A DNA stretch of 64,000 bases from Dyadobacter sediminis (lineage in GTDB: Bacteria; Bacteroidota; Bacteroidia; Cytophagales; Spirosomataceae), in NCBI RefSeq assembly GCF_005860765.1, contig NZ_VCEI01000025.1:310001-374000 (forward strand), given 5' to 3'. The notes beneath the pieces were generated by a model that was given only the letters and a program-made list of their open reading frames with translations, had not been told where the DNA came from and searched no databases. Below are positions 10,283 to 19,751 of the stretch, one piece after another; the first letter of the stretch is position 1; each line of letters opens with the position of its first letter. A program made the translations under genes and the position numbers.

Positions 10283-11377
10283 TTAATGTCCGAGGTCAGC
10301 ATCGTGGTTATCTTCAATCGCACTTCCGATGTACATGGAAGACAAAAGCGTAAAGATGAAAGCCTGAATGAAGGCAACCATGATTTCAATGAAGTTCAGG
10401 AAAAGAGCAAACAGTGAAATAACCGGTGCGATGACAAAACTCTGGAAAATAAAGATCAGTCCGAAAAGACTTAAAAGGATAATGTGGCCCGCTGTAATGT
10501 TGGCAAATAACCGCACCATCAATGAAAACGGTTTCATGAACACACCCACAATTTCAACCGGAATCATAATCAGCAACAACGGAGCAGGAACGCCGGTCGG
10601 TTTGACAAGGTGTTTGTAATAATGACCGTTTGCATTCAGGTGAACGATAATGAAAGTCAGTACGGCAAGCGTCATCGTTACGGCAATATTTCCGGTCAGG
10701 TTGGCCGATCCCGGCAACAGACCAAGAATATTGTTGATCAGGATAAAAAAGAAAAGTGTCAGCAAATAAGGCAGATACTTTTCATACTTGGGTCCGACAT
10801 TCGGTTTCACGACTTCATCCCGGATAAACAGGATAATTACTTCCATTGCAGACTGAAAACCTCTTGGCGCTTTGCCTTTATTGTTTTTGTACCAGCTTGC
10901 AATGCTTGTAAAGACAAGAATCAGAATTACGGCACTCAGCAGCATGGAAGCTACGTTTTTCGTAATCGAAAAATCGTAAATCTTGCGGGATTCATCAACC
11001 GGAACAATCTGCTCCGATTCACCGTGAACCAGATGATAGCCGTTGTATTCGTGGTGCTCGTTATGGAAGTTGGAAGAAGAAAAAACCTCGATTCCACGGT
11101 CGGCGGAGTAAAGAATAACAGGCAAAGGAATGGTTACGCCATGCGTCATTTCCCATTCATGAGAATCGGCAATATGGTGCATGATCATGCTCCCGATATC
11201 AAACTTTTCTTCCGACTCTTCAAGATTATGTTCAATTTTATGCTCTTGCTCATTAATACCTTCGGCAACTCCGCCAGACTCGTGCTGGGTGGGTTCCGCT
11301 GCATGGGCAGGAGCATTGAAAAGGCAGGTTGCCACAACTAGGGCCGTAGTAAAAAACAGTCTCAAATGGGTATACAT
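10283..11377 (-). CDS. atpB: F-type ATP synthase subunit a
   Basis: The proton-channel subunit facing the c ring. At 364 residues it is longer than the roughly 270-residue E. coli protein. The extra part is N-terminal: a probable signal peptide (about residues 1-27, ending AHA) and a His- and Glu-rich stretch of roughly 100 residues likely in the periplasm, ahead of the first membrane helix near residue 145. Such an extension is usual in Bacteroidota. The essential arginine is in the VRLFANI motif, followed by AGHIILLSL. The C-terminus has the conserved FIQAFIFTLLSSMYIG helix. It comes 45 bases before atpE. Confidence 0.95.
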   Translation of the reverse strand: MYTHLRLFFTTALVVATCLFNAPAHAAEPTQHESGGVAEGINEQEHKIEHNLEESEEKFDIGSMIMHHIADSHEWEMTHGVTIPLPVILYSADRGIEVFSSSNFHNEHHEYNGYHLVHGESEQIVPVDESRKIYDFSITKNVASMLLSAVILILVFTSIASWYKNNKGKAPRGFQSAMEVIILFIRDEVVKPNVGPKYEKYLPYLLTLFFFILINNILGLLPGSANLTGNIAVTMTLAVLTFIIVHLNANGHYYKHLVKPTGVPAPLLLIMIPVEIVGVFMKPFSLMVRLFANITAGHIILLSLFGLIFIFQSFVIAPVISLFALFLNFIEIMVAFIQAFIFTLLSSMYIGSAIEDNHDADLGH

Positions 11378-11401
11378 AAAGGCTTGAAATGCTATGCTTT
11401 G

Positions 11402-11761
11402 TCAATCGCGGCGCAAGTTACGATACAAACCATATATTTCAAAGCATGTATAAAATAAATAGAGTGCAAAAAAGTTGATGACAAATAGTAATGAATCAGT
11501 TAGCCCGTTATACAAAAACAGTGCAATAAACACAAGGCTGAGAACAATCCGGCCTGCGATTGTGGAAATGTAAAAGGTGACAAATTTTTCCCGTTTGTTT
11601 CTGAAACCGAATTCCATTAACCTGTGAATGAAAAAGGACAGCCCGAAAAAGAAGGCCAGAATATACCAGATATGCCGGTGCAGGAAAAAATCGAAGTGAA
11701 AATGCTGAGCGAGGAAAAATACAATTCCAAGAACGGCTGTTGCTATAATGCTGCGTAACAT
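11402..11761 (-). CDS. Small membrane protein of the ATP synthase operon
   Basis: A 119-residue hydrophobic protein with four likely membrane helices: residues about 3-20, 31-47, 64-84 and 88-110. I do not recognise a named family. Its place between the AtpI/AtpZ-like gene (17 bases upstream) and atpB (25 bases downstream) suggests an assembly or ion-supply role like that of AtpI proteins, which sit in the same position in many operons. This is inference from position and topology only. The C-terminal YRNLRRD is basic and presumably cytoplasmic. Confidence 0.7.
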   Translation of the reverse strand: MLRSIIATAVLGIVFFLAQHFHFDFFLHRHIWYILAFFFGLSFFIHRLMEFGFRNKREKFVTFYISTIAGRIVLSLVFIALFLYNGLTDSLLFVINFFALYLFYTCFEIYGLYRNLRRD

Positions 11762-11777
11762 GCGTAAGCTTTGATAT

Positions 11778-12026
11778 TTACTTTTTCGTAAAACTTCTGA
11801 TCAACATATACAGCGATGCAGCAATGGAAACCAGGGAAAGGATCAAGGTCCAGACCGGTACTTTGTTCTGCTGCCATTCGTCCAGCTTGTAGCCGCCATA
11901 AGTAAATAGCAGTATGGTGCCCAGCATCTGGGTTGCCATTCCGGAATACTTCAGAAATCCTGAAGACTGTTTTTTCAACGCGGATTTCCTTTCTTCACTG
12001 AACGGGTCAGGATTATTTTTCTTCAT
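11778..12026 (-). CDS. AtpI/AtpZ-like F0F1 ATPase accessory protein
   Basis: A small two-helix membrane protein, first gene of the atp operon. The open frame continues upstream to 12104, but the ATG at 12026 gives the usual form: a charged, Lys-rich N-terminus (KKNNPDPFSEERKSALKKQS), then GMATQMLGTILLFTYGGYKLD and a second helix VWTLILSLVSIAASLYMLI, 82 residues. This matches the AtpZ/AtpI-type proteins linked to assembly of the c ring or Mg2+ supply. It diverges from porW across about 140 bases, which should hold the atp promoter. Confidence 0.75.
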   Translation of the reverse strand: MKKNNPDPFSEERKSALKKQSSGFLKYSGMATQMLGTILLFTYGGYKLDEWQQNKVPVWTLILSLVSIAASLYMLIRSFTKK

Positions 12027-12114
12027 GGGGACACAAATAAAATATAATGTTAAAATTGCTCCAAATTTTAGAAATGACGTTATCTTCAATACGTAAATAT
12101 TCAAATTACCGTTT

Positions 12115-12122
12115 TAGTTTTG
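12115..12122 (+). promoter_or_regulatory. Putative -7 element TAGTTTTG of porW
   Basis: TAGTTTTG matches TAnnTTTG and overlaps the TTG at 12120 that a longest-frame call would take as the porW start. If the box is used, transcription starts near 12128 and translation must start further on, at the GTG at 12165. No good TTTG lies at -33. Confidence 0.4.
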
Positions 12123-12164
12123 CTTGTCAAGAAGATAATTAGACCATCCCTAATAGCCAAATTC

Positions 12165-14378
12165 GTGATCGACCGTTCCATTATTCATATCAGCCGGCTG
12201 TTACTATGCCTGATCTTTATAAGCTGTTTCTTTGCCTGTTCGCAATTCAGCTCCAGACGGGGTGCCATTGGTTTTCATAACCTTTCTGCAAGGTACAATG
12301 CCTATTTCATGGCAGAACAGGATTTGCTGAATGCCGAGTATGAAATGAAAAAGGCTTTTAAAGAAGATTATAATCAGATTCTGCCGATTTTGCTGCCAAT
12401 GGACTCTGTCTTGTCCCTTCCCGTAAAACCGCAGCTTGAAAATGCCGTTAAAAAAGCTTCGATTGTCGCCGAAAAACACCAGAACAGCAAGTGGCTCGAC
12501 AACAGTTATATTGTATTGGGAAAAGCGCGTTTATACATGGGAGAATGGCCGGACGGGCTTGAAGCACTGCGTTATGTATATGCAAACGGGCGTGATGAAA
12601 ACGACAAGAACGACGCGCTGATTCTGCTCATGCGTGCCTACATTGTCCAGAAGGATTTTTCCAATGCACTTGGCGTAGCCGAGTACCTGAGCCAGCAAGC
12701 GCTGGATAAAAATTCAACGCGCGATTTTTATCTTACAAAAGCGTATCTGCACCAGCAAAACGGCGAATACCTTACTTCGGTTGCCATTCTGGAAGAAACT
12801 TTTCCCATGCTGAACAAATCCATTGAAACAGCCAGGATCCATTTTGCAGCTGCGCAGATGTACGACCGTCTCGGACAGTATGCGCTTGCAAACAAGCATT
12901 ACAAAAGTGTGCAGCGAAATACGCCGGATTACAATCTTGGATTTTATTCATCCATGAATTCCCTTCAGAATGAAGTCGTGCTCAATCCGGAAAGAGATCT
13001 CTCTTCTGTCGGCTTTGAAAAAATGCTTCGTGACCGTAAAAATGACGATTTGAAGGACAAGATCTATTTTACAATGGGCTTGCTGGCTGAACACCGCAAA
13101 CAAATACCCGAAGCCATTGAATATCTTCAGAAATCCGCTTTTGCTTCCAAAGGAACCAATACGCAGCAAAAGGCTTACACTTATCTTCAGCTGGCTCGTA
13201 TCAACTATGAAGCGCTTGAAAATTTTGAAAAATCAAAGTCGTATTATGACAGTGCATTGATCATCCTTCCGGAAGAAGCGCCGGAATACAGGCTTGTTGC
13301 CGACCGTAAAAAGGCGCTGGACGATTTTGTAACGCAGTACATGCTTGTCGATATGGAAGACAGTCTTCAGAATCTTGCTAAAATGAATCCTGCGGCGCTG
13401 GACAATTATATCGACAACATCATTGAAACGCAGGAAAAAGCCAGAGTAGAGGAACAAAGAAAAGCCAGAGAAGAAATGGAACTGGCACAAAATGCAACCA
13501 GCCGGAGTACGCCAAACCCGATGATGAACGGAAATGAAAGAAGATGGGAACTGTACGATCCGGCTTTGATAAATCAGGGTAAAATAGAGTTCAAAAGAAT
13601 CTGGGGAAACCGTCCGCTTGAAGACGACTGGCGGAGAAGCAGCCGCCAGCTTAAAACACTCGCAGCCGGAAATCCGGACAATCCGCTCGACTCTGCCGAA
13701 GCGCCTGTTGCGTCCTCGGACAGCATTATGAAAAAAGGCAGCCAGGAATGGAATGAACTGCATGATACCATGAAACAGAGCGTTCCGCTGACAGAGGCAC
13801 AACTTGCAGAATCGCAGAAGAAAAAGGAAGACGCCCTGTATAATCTTGGTAAAATTTACCGCTTTGACCTGAAAGAACCGCAACGTTCGATTGCGACTTT
13901 TGAACGCATTCTTGCTGATTTTCCAAATACGCAGTACAAGGAAGAAATTTATTACCTTCTATACCTTACCTATGACGAAGGCAACAGCAATAAACTGGTC
14001 TGGAAAGACAAGCTGCTGAAAGAATACCCGACCTCCACGTATGCACGGTTGGTAAGCAAATCGCCGGATGCTGCAGGCAATGCGACTGCAATCGGGACCA
14101 ATCCTGTAAAAGAATATGAAGCTGCTTACAAATTGTATCTGGACGGGAATTATTCCAAAGCACTCGACGACATTGAACAAAATCTTCCTGCCTACAAAGG
14201 CGGCCCGATGGAAGATAAATTTGCATTGCTGCGGGTTTTCATAATCGGGAAAGTACGGGGAAAAGAGGCTTATGCACAAGCCATTGAAGAATTTATGCGG
14301 TTGTATCCTTCCAGCGTATACCTTCCGAGACTAAAAGAAATGCAGGAACTTAATTCTGTATCGATGGGAAAGAGATAA
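12165..14378 (+). CDS. porW: Type IX secretion/gliding TPR lipoprotein PorW/SprE-like
   Basis: A large periplasm-facing lipoprotein needed for type IX secretion and, in gliding species, motility. The N-terminus from the GTG at 12165 gives a lipoprotein signal with the hydrophobic stretch LLLCLIFISCFFAC ending in Cys. This is followed by the family hallmark FHNLSARYNAYFMAEQ, seen in SprE/PorW proteins. About 700 residues of TPR-like helical repeats follow (for example the segments near MYDRLGQYALANKHYKSV and EALYNLGKIYRF-type helices) with a Glu/Arg-rich charged region near the middle. The frame extends to a TTG at 12120, but that codon lies inside a -7 promoter box, so I prefer GTG 12165. PorX is encoded 17 kb away in this window; other T9SS genes are not seen. 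Confidence 0.8.
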   Translation: MIDRSIIHISRLLLCLIFISCFFACSQFSSRRGAIGFHNLSARYNAYFMAEQDLLNAEYEMKKAFKEDYNQILPILLPMDSVLSLPVKPQLENAVKKASIVAEKHQNSKWLDNSYIVLGKARLYMGEWPDGLEALRYVYANGRDENDKNDALILLMRAYIVQKDFSNALGVAEYLSQQALDKNSTRDFYLTKAYLHQQNGEYLTSVAILEETFPMLNKSIETARIHFAAAQMYDRLGQYALANKHYKSVQRNTPDYNLGFYSSMNSLQNEVVLNPERDLSSVGFEKMLRDRKNDDLKDKIYFTMGLLAEHRKQIPEAIEYLQKSAFASKGTNTQQKAYTYLQLARINYEALENFEKSKSYYDSALIILPEEAPEYRLVADRKKALDDFVTQYMLVDMEDSLQNLAKMNPAALDNYIDNIIETQEKARVEEQRKAREEMELAQNATSRSTPNPMMNGNERRWELYDPALINQGKIEFKRIWGNRPLEDDWRRSSRQLKTLAAGNPDNPLDSAEAPVASSDSIMKKGSQEWNELHDTMKQSVPLTEAQLAESQKKKEDALYNLGKIYRFDLKEPQRSIATFERILADFPNTQYKEEIYYLLYLTYDEGNSNKLVWKDKLLKEYPTSTYARLVSKSPDAAGNATAIGTNPVKEYEAAYKLYLDGNYSKALDDIEQNLPAYKGGPMEDKFALLRVFIIGKVRGKEAYAQAIEEFMRLYPSSVYLPRLKEMQELNSVSMGKR

Positions 14379-14391
14379 CTGTCTGAAATTG

Positions 14392-14399
14392 TATCTTTG
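14392..14399 (+). promoter_or_regulatory. Putative -7 element TATCTTTG of PBP1A gene
   Basis: An exact TAnnTTTG match 31 bases before the PBP1A ATG, in the 51-base gap after porW. No TTTG lies at -33. Confidence 0.4.
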
Positions 14400-14429
14400 T
14401 CCGTTTACTATTAAAATACCCTATCATTT

Positions 14430-16730
14430 ATGATTGAATTACAACCCGGAAAGTACCGGCGCAGCATTGTTCGCCTCTGGCGTTTTGTTGCATTTGGGCT
14501 GGGTCTTGTTATACTTTACATTGTTGCCGTAAGTTTCAATTTTTTCTGGCTTTTCGGAGGAATGCCGGATTTAAAAACACTCGAGAACCCGAAAAGCGAA
14601 CTTGCATCCGAACTGATCAGCGAAGACGGCAAATCGCTGGGCAAGTACTTTTTTGAAAACCGTATTTCCATTGACATCGCACAGATTTCACCGAATCTGA
14701 TCAATGCGCTTATAGCAACCGAAGATGCGCGTTTTGTAAACCATTCCGGAATTGACCCGAGAAGCTTGCTGCGTGTTTTCAAAGGGATTGTTTCAGGAAA
14801 TTCCAGTTCGGGCGGCGGCAGTACATTAACGCAGCAGGTTGCAAAAAACCTTTTCAATACCCGTTCCGAAGAATTTGAAGGCATTCTGGGAAAAATTCCA
14901 TTGGTCAGAATTGTAATTGCCAAAACGAAAGAATGGATTCTGGCAGTGATTCTGGAACGGAAATATACCAAGCAGGAAATCATGAAAATGTACCTGAACA
15001 CGGTTTCGTTCGGGAATAATACGTATGGAATCAAGGTTGCGGCCAAAACCTATTTCAACAAGGAAGCCTGGGACTTGAATGTGCCGGAAGCTGCACTGCT
15101 TGTCGGAATGCTTCAGAATCCGACGCTTTTTAATCCGCTTCGTTTTCCTGAAAATGCTTTGAACCGCAGAAATATCGTTCTTGGCCAGATGATGAAATAC
15201 GATTATCTGTCTACGGATAAATTCGACCGCTATAAAGAAAAATCACTGGGACTGAATTTTACAGTTGACAGCCATAATACCGGTCTTGCGCCGTATTTCA
15301 GGGAGTCGATGCGCGGTTATCTTAAAAGCTGGATCAAAGTTTACAATGAAGAGCATGACGAAACTTATGACCTTTATACAAGCGGCCTGAGAATCTACAC
15401 GACTATAGATTCACGCATGCAGCGGTATCAGGAAGAAGCACTGACGGAGCATATGAAGCAACAGCAAAAACTGTTTGATGCACACTGGAAAGGCCGTGAT
15501 CCGTGGATAGACAAAAATGGAAAGGAAATTCCGGGATTCATTAATTCAGCTGTCCGGAAATCGCCGCATTTCATTTCACTTAAAAGGGACCTTGGCGAAG
15601 AGGAAGCATGGAGGATCATGAAGAAGCCGTATAAAATGAAGGTTTTCTCGTGGAATGGCGAAAAAGAAGTAACCATGAGCCCGATTGATTCCATTCGTTA
15701 TTACAAGCGTTTTTTACGTGCAGGCATGATGTCCATGGATCCAAGGAACGGACATGTCAAAGCCTGGGTAGGAGGGATTAATTTCAAATATTTCAAATAC
15801 GATCACGTCAAGCAAGGCTCCCGGCAGCCGGGTTCTACATTCAAGCCGTTTGTTTATGTTTCTGCACTTGACAAGAATTTCCTGACACCTTGTGATCATG
15901 TTACGGATCAGCCGATTTATTTCGGTCCGTCTGATGGCGCTCCAAGCGGCTGGTCTCCGCGTAATTCCAATAACAAATATTCCTATCAGGCATTGTCGCT
16001 GAGGCAGGCGCTTGGAAAGTCTGTGAATACGGTAAGTGCCTATCTGATGAAAATGGTGCGTCCCAAAACAGTTGTGGATTATGCGCACAAGCTGGGCATT
16101 ACAAGCAATCTGCAGGCGGTGCCTTCGCTTTGTCTGGGAATCAGCGACGTTTCTGTTTATGAAATGGTTGGCGCTTATTGTGCCTTTGCAAATGGCGGTC
16201 ATCGTACGGAACCAATGACTATCCTGCGTATTGAGGATCGTTACGGAAACGTTTTACAGGAATTTTTTCAGAAACAAAATCAGGAAATCAGTGAGAATAT
16301 GGCATATAACATGCTGTATCTGATGCGTGGTGCTGTGGAAGATCCGGGCGGAACGGCGGGCCGGCTGAGACAATACGGCGTTACTGAAGGAAATGAAATC
16401 GCTGCAAAAACCGGAACGACATCCAATTATTCCGACGGCTGGTTTATGGGCATGACGCAGCATCTGGTTTCCGGCATCTGGGTGGGCGGTGAAGACCGAA
16501 GCATTCACTTCCGTACCATAGAATTGGGTCAGGGCGGACGCGTTGCCATGCCGGCATGGGGAATTTTTATGAAGAAAGTTTATGCTGATCAGACACTTGT
16601 GCAATACCGCAAGGGGCCGTTCAACAAGCCTGAAAATTATGTAAGAGAATGCGGCGGCGGTGTTGTCTCGGATAGTACCGATACCTATGTTCCGCCGTCC
16701 CGCTCGGATGATGAAGGTGTGTTATTTTAA
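14430..16730 (+). CDS. Penicillin-binding protein 1A (bifunctional transglycosylase/transpeptidase)
   Basis: A class A PBP of 766 residues that polymerises and cross-links peptidoglycan in the periplasm. It has an N-terminal membrane anchor (about 14-40). The GT51 glycosyltransferase domain shows catalytic ATEDARF, then GGGSTLTQQVAKNL and KEWILAVILERKYTKQEIMKMYLN. The transpeptidase domain has SxxK in GSTFKPF, SxN in KSVNTVSAYL and KTG in AAKTGTTSNYSDGWF, all intact, so both activities are expected. The C-terminus is short and polar. The glycerate kinase gene starts 18 bases after the stop, so the two may be co-transcribed. Confidence 0.95.
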   Translation: MIELQPGKYRRSIVRLWRFVAFGLGLVILYIVAVSFNFFWLFGGMPDLKTLENPKSELASELISEDGKSLGKYFFENRISIDIAQISPNLINALIATEDARFVNHSGIDPRSLLRVFKGIVSGNSSSGGGSTLTQQVAKNLFNTRSEEFEGILGKIPLVRIVIAKTKEWILAVILERKYTKQEIMKMYLNTVSFGNNTYGIKVAAKTYFNKEAWDLNVPEAALLVGMLQNPTLFNPLRFPENALNRRNIVLGQMMKYDYLSTDKFDRYKEKSLGLNFTVDSHNTGLAPYFRESMRGYLKSWIKVYNEEHDETYDLYTSGLRIYTTIDSRMQRYQEEALTEHMKQQQKLFDAHWKGRDPWIDKNGKEIPGFINSAVRKSPHFISLKRDLGEEEAWRIMKKPYKMKVFSWNGEKEVTMSPIDSIRYYKRFLRAGMMSMDPRNGHVKAWVGGINFKYFKYDHVKQGSRQPGSTFKPFVYVSALDKNFLTPCDHVTDQPIYFGPSDGAPSGWSPRNSNNKYSYQALSLRQALGKSVNTVSAYLMKMVRPKTVVDYAHKLGITSNLQAVPSLCLGISDVSVYEMVGAYCAFANGGHRTEPMTILRIEDRYGNVLQEFFQKQNQEISENMAYNMLYLMRGAVEDPGGTAGRLRQYGVTEGNEIAAKTGTTSNYSDGWFMGMTQHLVSGIWVGGEDRSIHFRTIELGQGGRVAMPAWGIFMKKVYADQTLVQYRKGPFNKPENYVRECGGGVVSDSTDTYVPPSRSDDEGVLF

Positions 16731-16748
16731 AATAATGTGCCCTGATTT

Positions 16749-17882
16749 ATGAATATTCTTGTTGCACCCGACAAATTTCGCGGTTCGCTGGAAGCAGCTG
16801 AGGTTTGCAGCGCAATAGAAAAAGGAATTCTGCTTGCTTTTCCCGATGCATGTGTTCATGTTGTTCCGCTTGCGGACGGGGGTGAGGGAACTGCCGAGAT
16901 ATTAACCAGACAGGCTTCCGGTTCCAGCGTAAAAGCCGATGTAAAGGACCCGCTTGGCAGACTGATAAAAGCTTCTTACGGAATTTCAGCAGATAGAAAG
17001 ACAGCCTTTATTGAAATGGCTGCGGCCTCCGGACTGAGCCTTCTTACGGTTGAAGAACACAATCCGATGCTGGCCAGTACATTCGGAACCGGCGAACTGA
17101 TAAAAAATGCACTGGATCAGGGCATCCGGGAAATAATTCTGGGAATCGGAGGCAGCGCTACAACAGACGGCGGAACCGGAATGGCAGCTGCTTTGGGCTT
17201 TCAGTTTTATAATCAGGAAAAACATCTTATTGAACCCAACGGCGCTTCGCTCAATGAAATAAAATCCATTGATTCCACGCATGCTGATCCAAGGCTGAAC
17301 GATGTCAGCATAACGGTTGCATGTGACGTAACCAATCCGCTGACCGGATTGAACGGAGCCGCATACATTTACGGTCCGCAAAAAGGAGCCAGTCCTGAAA
17401 TGGTCAAAAAGCTGGATGACGGCCTGAAGAATCTTACAGCAATTGCTTCTGAAACTTTCGGAAAAGATGTTAGCCGGAACCCGGGTGCAGGCGCAGCAGG
17501 CGGACTTGGAGCCGGTTGCTTATGGTTCCTGAATGCAGTTCTGAAAGACGGAACAAGCATTGTAATGGAACAATCCGGGATCACGCAATTGATTGAAAAT
17601 GCGGATCTGGTGATTACGGGAGAAGGGAAAGTGGACGAACAGACGCTTAGCGGTAAAGTAGTAAAAGGTCTTGCCGGTTATTGCCGGAAATTTAACGTTC
17701 CGCTGGCCGTGGTGTGCGGAACCCTGCAGATTACTCCCGAGCAGGTCCGCGATGCTGGTATGACTTATGCTGTATCTGTCCTAAACCGGCCGATGGATCT
17801 GAATGTTGCACAAAAGGAGGCCTTTGACCTTGTTAAAGACGCAACTTTTCATCTTGTGAGGTTGTTTTTTTCAAATAGGTGA
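16749..17882 (+). CDS. Glycerate kinase (GarK/GlxK family)
   Basis: A 377-residue class II glycerate kinase, phosphorylating glycerate with ATP to 2- or 3-phosphoglycerate. The opening NILVAPDKFRGSLEAAEVC is diagnostic. Other family segments are PLADGGEGTAEIL, LGIGGSATTDGGTGMAAALGF, VACDVTNPLTG, GAGAAGGLGAG and VITGEGKVDEQTLSGKVV. Length is normal. It follows the PBP1A gene closely but no glyoxylate or tartrate pathway genes are beside it, so its metabolic source of glycerate is not shown by context. Confidence 0.93.
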   Translation: MNILVAPDKFRGSLEAAEVCSAIEKGILLAFPDACVHVVPLADGGEGTAEILTRQASGSSVKADVKDPLGRLIKASYGISADRKTAFIEMAAASGLSLLTVEEHNPMLASTFGTGELIKNALDQGIREIILGIGGSATTDGGTGMAAALGFQFYNQEKHLIEPNGASLNEIKSIDSTHADPRLNDVSITVACDVTNPLTGLNGAAYIYGPQKGASPEMVKKLDDGLKNLTAIASETFGKDVSRNPGAGAAGGLGAGCLWFLNAVLKDGTSIVMEQSGITQLIENADLVITGEGKVDEQTLSGKVVKGLAGYCRKFNVPLAVVCGTLQITPEQVRDAGMTYAVSVLNRPMDLNVAQKEAFDLVKDATFHLVRLFFSNR

Positions 17883-17942
17883 AAATGGTTGTGTAACTTA
17901 TTGGACAAATTCATTTCCATTGTCCAGACAATCAAAAATTAA

Positions 17943-19751
17943 ATGTCTGAATTCAATTATAAAGAAGAACTTTCCAAAATTCCTCTTGAGCCGGGTGTAT
18001 ACCGGTATTTTGATGAAACAGGAGAAGTTATATATGTTGGTAAAGCCAAAAGTCTGCGTAACCGGGTTTCCAGTTATTTCCTGAAATCCAATCAGCATGA
18101 CCGTAAAACAAAGCGTCTTGTCAGTCAGATCCGACGTATTGAATATACCATTGTGTTAAGTGAATGGGATGCGCTGCTGCTGGAAAATCAGCTGATCAAA
18201 CAGCTTCAGCCCAAGTTCAATATCCTGCTCAAAGACGATAAAACATATCCTTTTATCTGCGTTACGGATGAGCCGTTTCCACGCGTTTACCCGACGCGCA
18301 ACCTGGATCGTAAAAAAGGTACTTTCTATGGTCCGTTTGCAAATCTGCGCTCCATGTACACGTTACTGGACATGTTCAAATCCTTGTATCAGATCAGGTC
18401 CTGTCAGCTTCCTTTAAATAAGGAAAACATCGAGGCGAAGAAATTTAAGGTTTGCCTGGAATATCACATCGGCAACTGCAAAGGCCCGTGTGAAGGGTTG
18501 CAGGGTGAAAAGGAGTATAATGCGGAAATTGAGCAGATTCATCATATTCTTAAAGGAAATCTGTCGTTGCCCCAGCAGTATTTCAAAGAAAAAATGCTTG
18601 AAGCTGCGGAACAGATGGCTTTTGAAAAAGCACATTCCTGGAAAACCAAAATCGAGCATCTTTCCAATTTTCAGAGCAAGGCTACGGTTATCAATCCAAG
18701 GATCGGGAATATCGATGTGCTTACAATTGTTTCGGACGAAGAAGCGGCTTACCTGAATTTTATGAAAATAAAACAGGGTTATATGGTTGCTACCCAGACA
18801 ATTGAAGTCAGAAAAAAGCTGGATGAAAGCGATGCGGACATTCTGGCCATGATGATCGTGGAAATGCGTGCTACTTATGGCACCGAGGCAAAAGAACTGA
18901 TTTCAAACCTGAAACCGGATCTTGAAATGCGGCTGGAAATTACCGTTCCGCAAATCGGCGACAAGAAAAAACTGCTCGATATGTCCATGAAGAATGTGAT
19001 GTACTTCCGCAGGGAAAAAGCAGAAAGAAGAGAAGTGGAAAACACCGCAACTTCATCCAAAAAAGACCGTGTCCTGATCAGACTCAAAGCCGATTTGCAG
19101 CTGAAAACGCTTCCTCGGCATATTGAATGTTTTGATAATTCCAATATCCAGGGTACAAATCCTGTTTCGGCAATGGTCTGCTTTAAAGACGGAAAACCGT
19201 CCAAAAAAGATTACAGGCATTTTAATATCAAAACGGTTATCGGACCCAACGACTTTGCTTCCATGAATGAAGTCGTCGGACGGCGTTATCTGCGACTGAT
19301 CGCGGAAGAGCAGCCCATGCCGGATCTGATTGTTATTGACGGCGGCAAAGGACAGCTCGGAGCTGCCTGCGATGCATTGAAGAGTCTGGGAATTTACGGC
19401 CAGGTTCCGATTATCGGGATTGCCAAAAGGCTGGAAGAAATTTATTTCCCCGAGGATTCTTTGCCTCTATATATTGACAAAAAGTCCGAATCGCTTAAAC
19501 TCATCCAGCAAATCCGGGATGAAGCGCACCGGTTTGCCATTACTTTCCACCGCGACCAGCGAAGCAAGGGAAGCCTGATCAGTGAGCTGGAAAACGTTAA
19601 TGGCGTGGGAAAAGTAACTGCCGCCAAACTGCTGAAACATTTTGGATCGGTACGCGGAATACGGGAAAGTTCGCTGGAAACACTTACCGAGCTGATCGGA
19701 CTGGATCGTGCCAAAAAGGTCAGAGCTTATTTTGATGCAATGGCTCAGTAA
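17943..19751 (+). CDS. uvrC: UvrABC excinuclease subunit C
   Basis: The dual-incision nuclease of nucleotide excision repair, 602 residues. The N-terminal GIY-YIG domain is seen in GVYRYFDETGEVIYVGKAKSL (about residues 19-39). The domain that binds UvrB lies near residues 200-240. The C-terminal RNase H-like nuclease half has ECFDNSNIQGTNPVSAMVCF and DLIVIDGGKGQLGAA. A helix-hairpin-helix pair ends the protein (NVNGVGKVTAAKLLKHFGSV). The last 32 bases overlap the end of the convergent flavoprotein gene, so the two transcripts share antisense 3' ends. Confidence 0.96.
   Translation: MSEFNYKEELSKIPLEPGVYRYFDETGEVIYVGKAKSLRNRVSSYFLKSNQHDRKTKRLVSQIRRIEYTIVLSEWDALLLENQLIKQLQPKFNILLKDDKTYPFICVTDEPFPRVYPTRNLDRKKGTFYGPFANLRSMYTLLDMFKSLYQIRSCQLPLNKENIEAKKFKVCLEYHIGNCKGPCEGLQGEKEYNAEIEQIHHILKGNLSLPQQYFKEKMLEAAEQMAFEKAHSWKTKIEHLSNFQSKATVINPRIGNIDVLTIVSDEEAAYLNFMKIKQGYMVATQTIEVRKKLDESDADILAMMIVEMRATYGTEAKELISNLKPDLEMRLEITVPQIGDKKKLLDMSMKNVMYFRREKAERREVENTATSSKKDRVLIRLKADLQLKTLPRHIECFDNSNIQGTNPVSAMVCFKDGKPSKKDYRHFNIKTVIGPNDFASMNEVVGRRYLRLIAEEQPMPDLIVIDGGKGQLGAACDALKSLGIYGQVPIIGIAKRLEEIYFPEDSLPLYIDKKSESLKLIQQIRDEAHRFAITFHRDQRSKGSLISELENVNGVGKVTAAKLLKHFGSVRGIRESSLETLTELIGLDRAKKVRAYFDAMAQ

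Noticed and set aside
10610..11341. A 243-codon frame opposite atpB
   Set aside because: Antisense shadow of subunit a; no signal, domain or promoter supports it.
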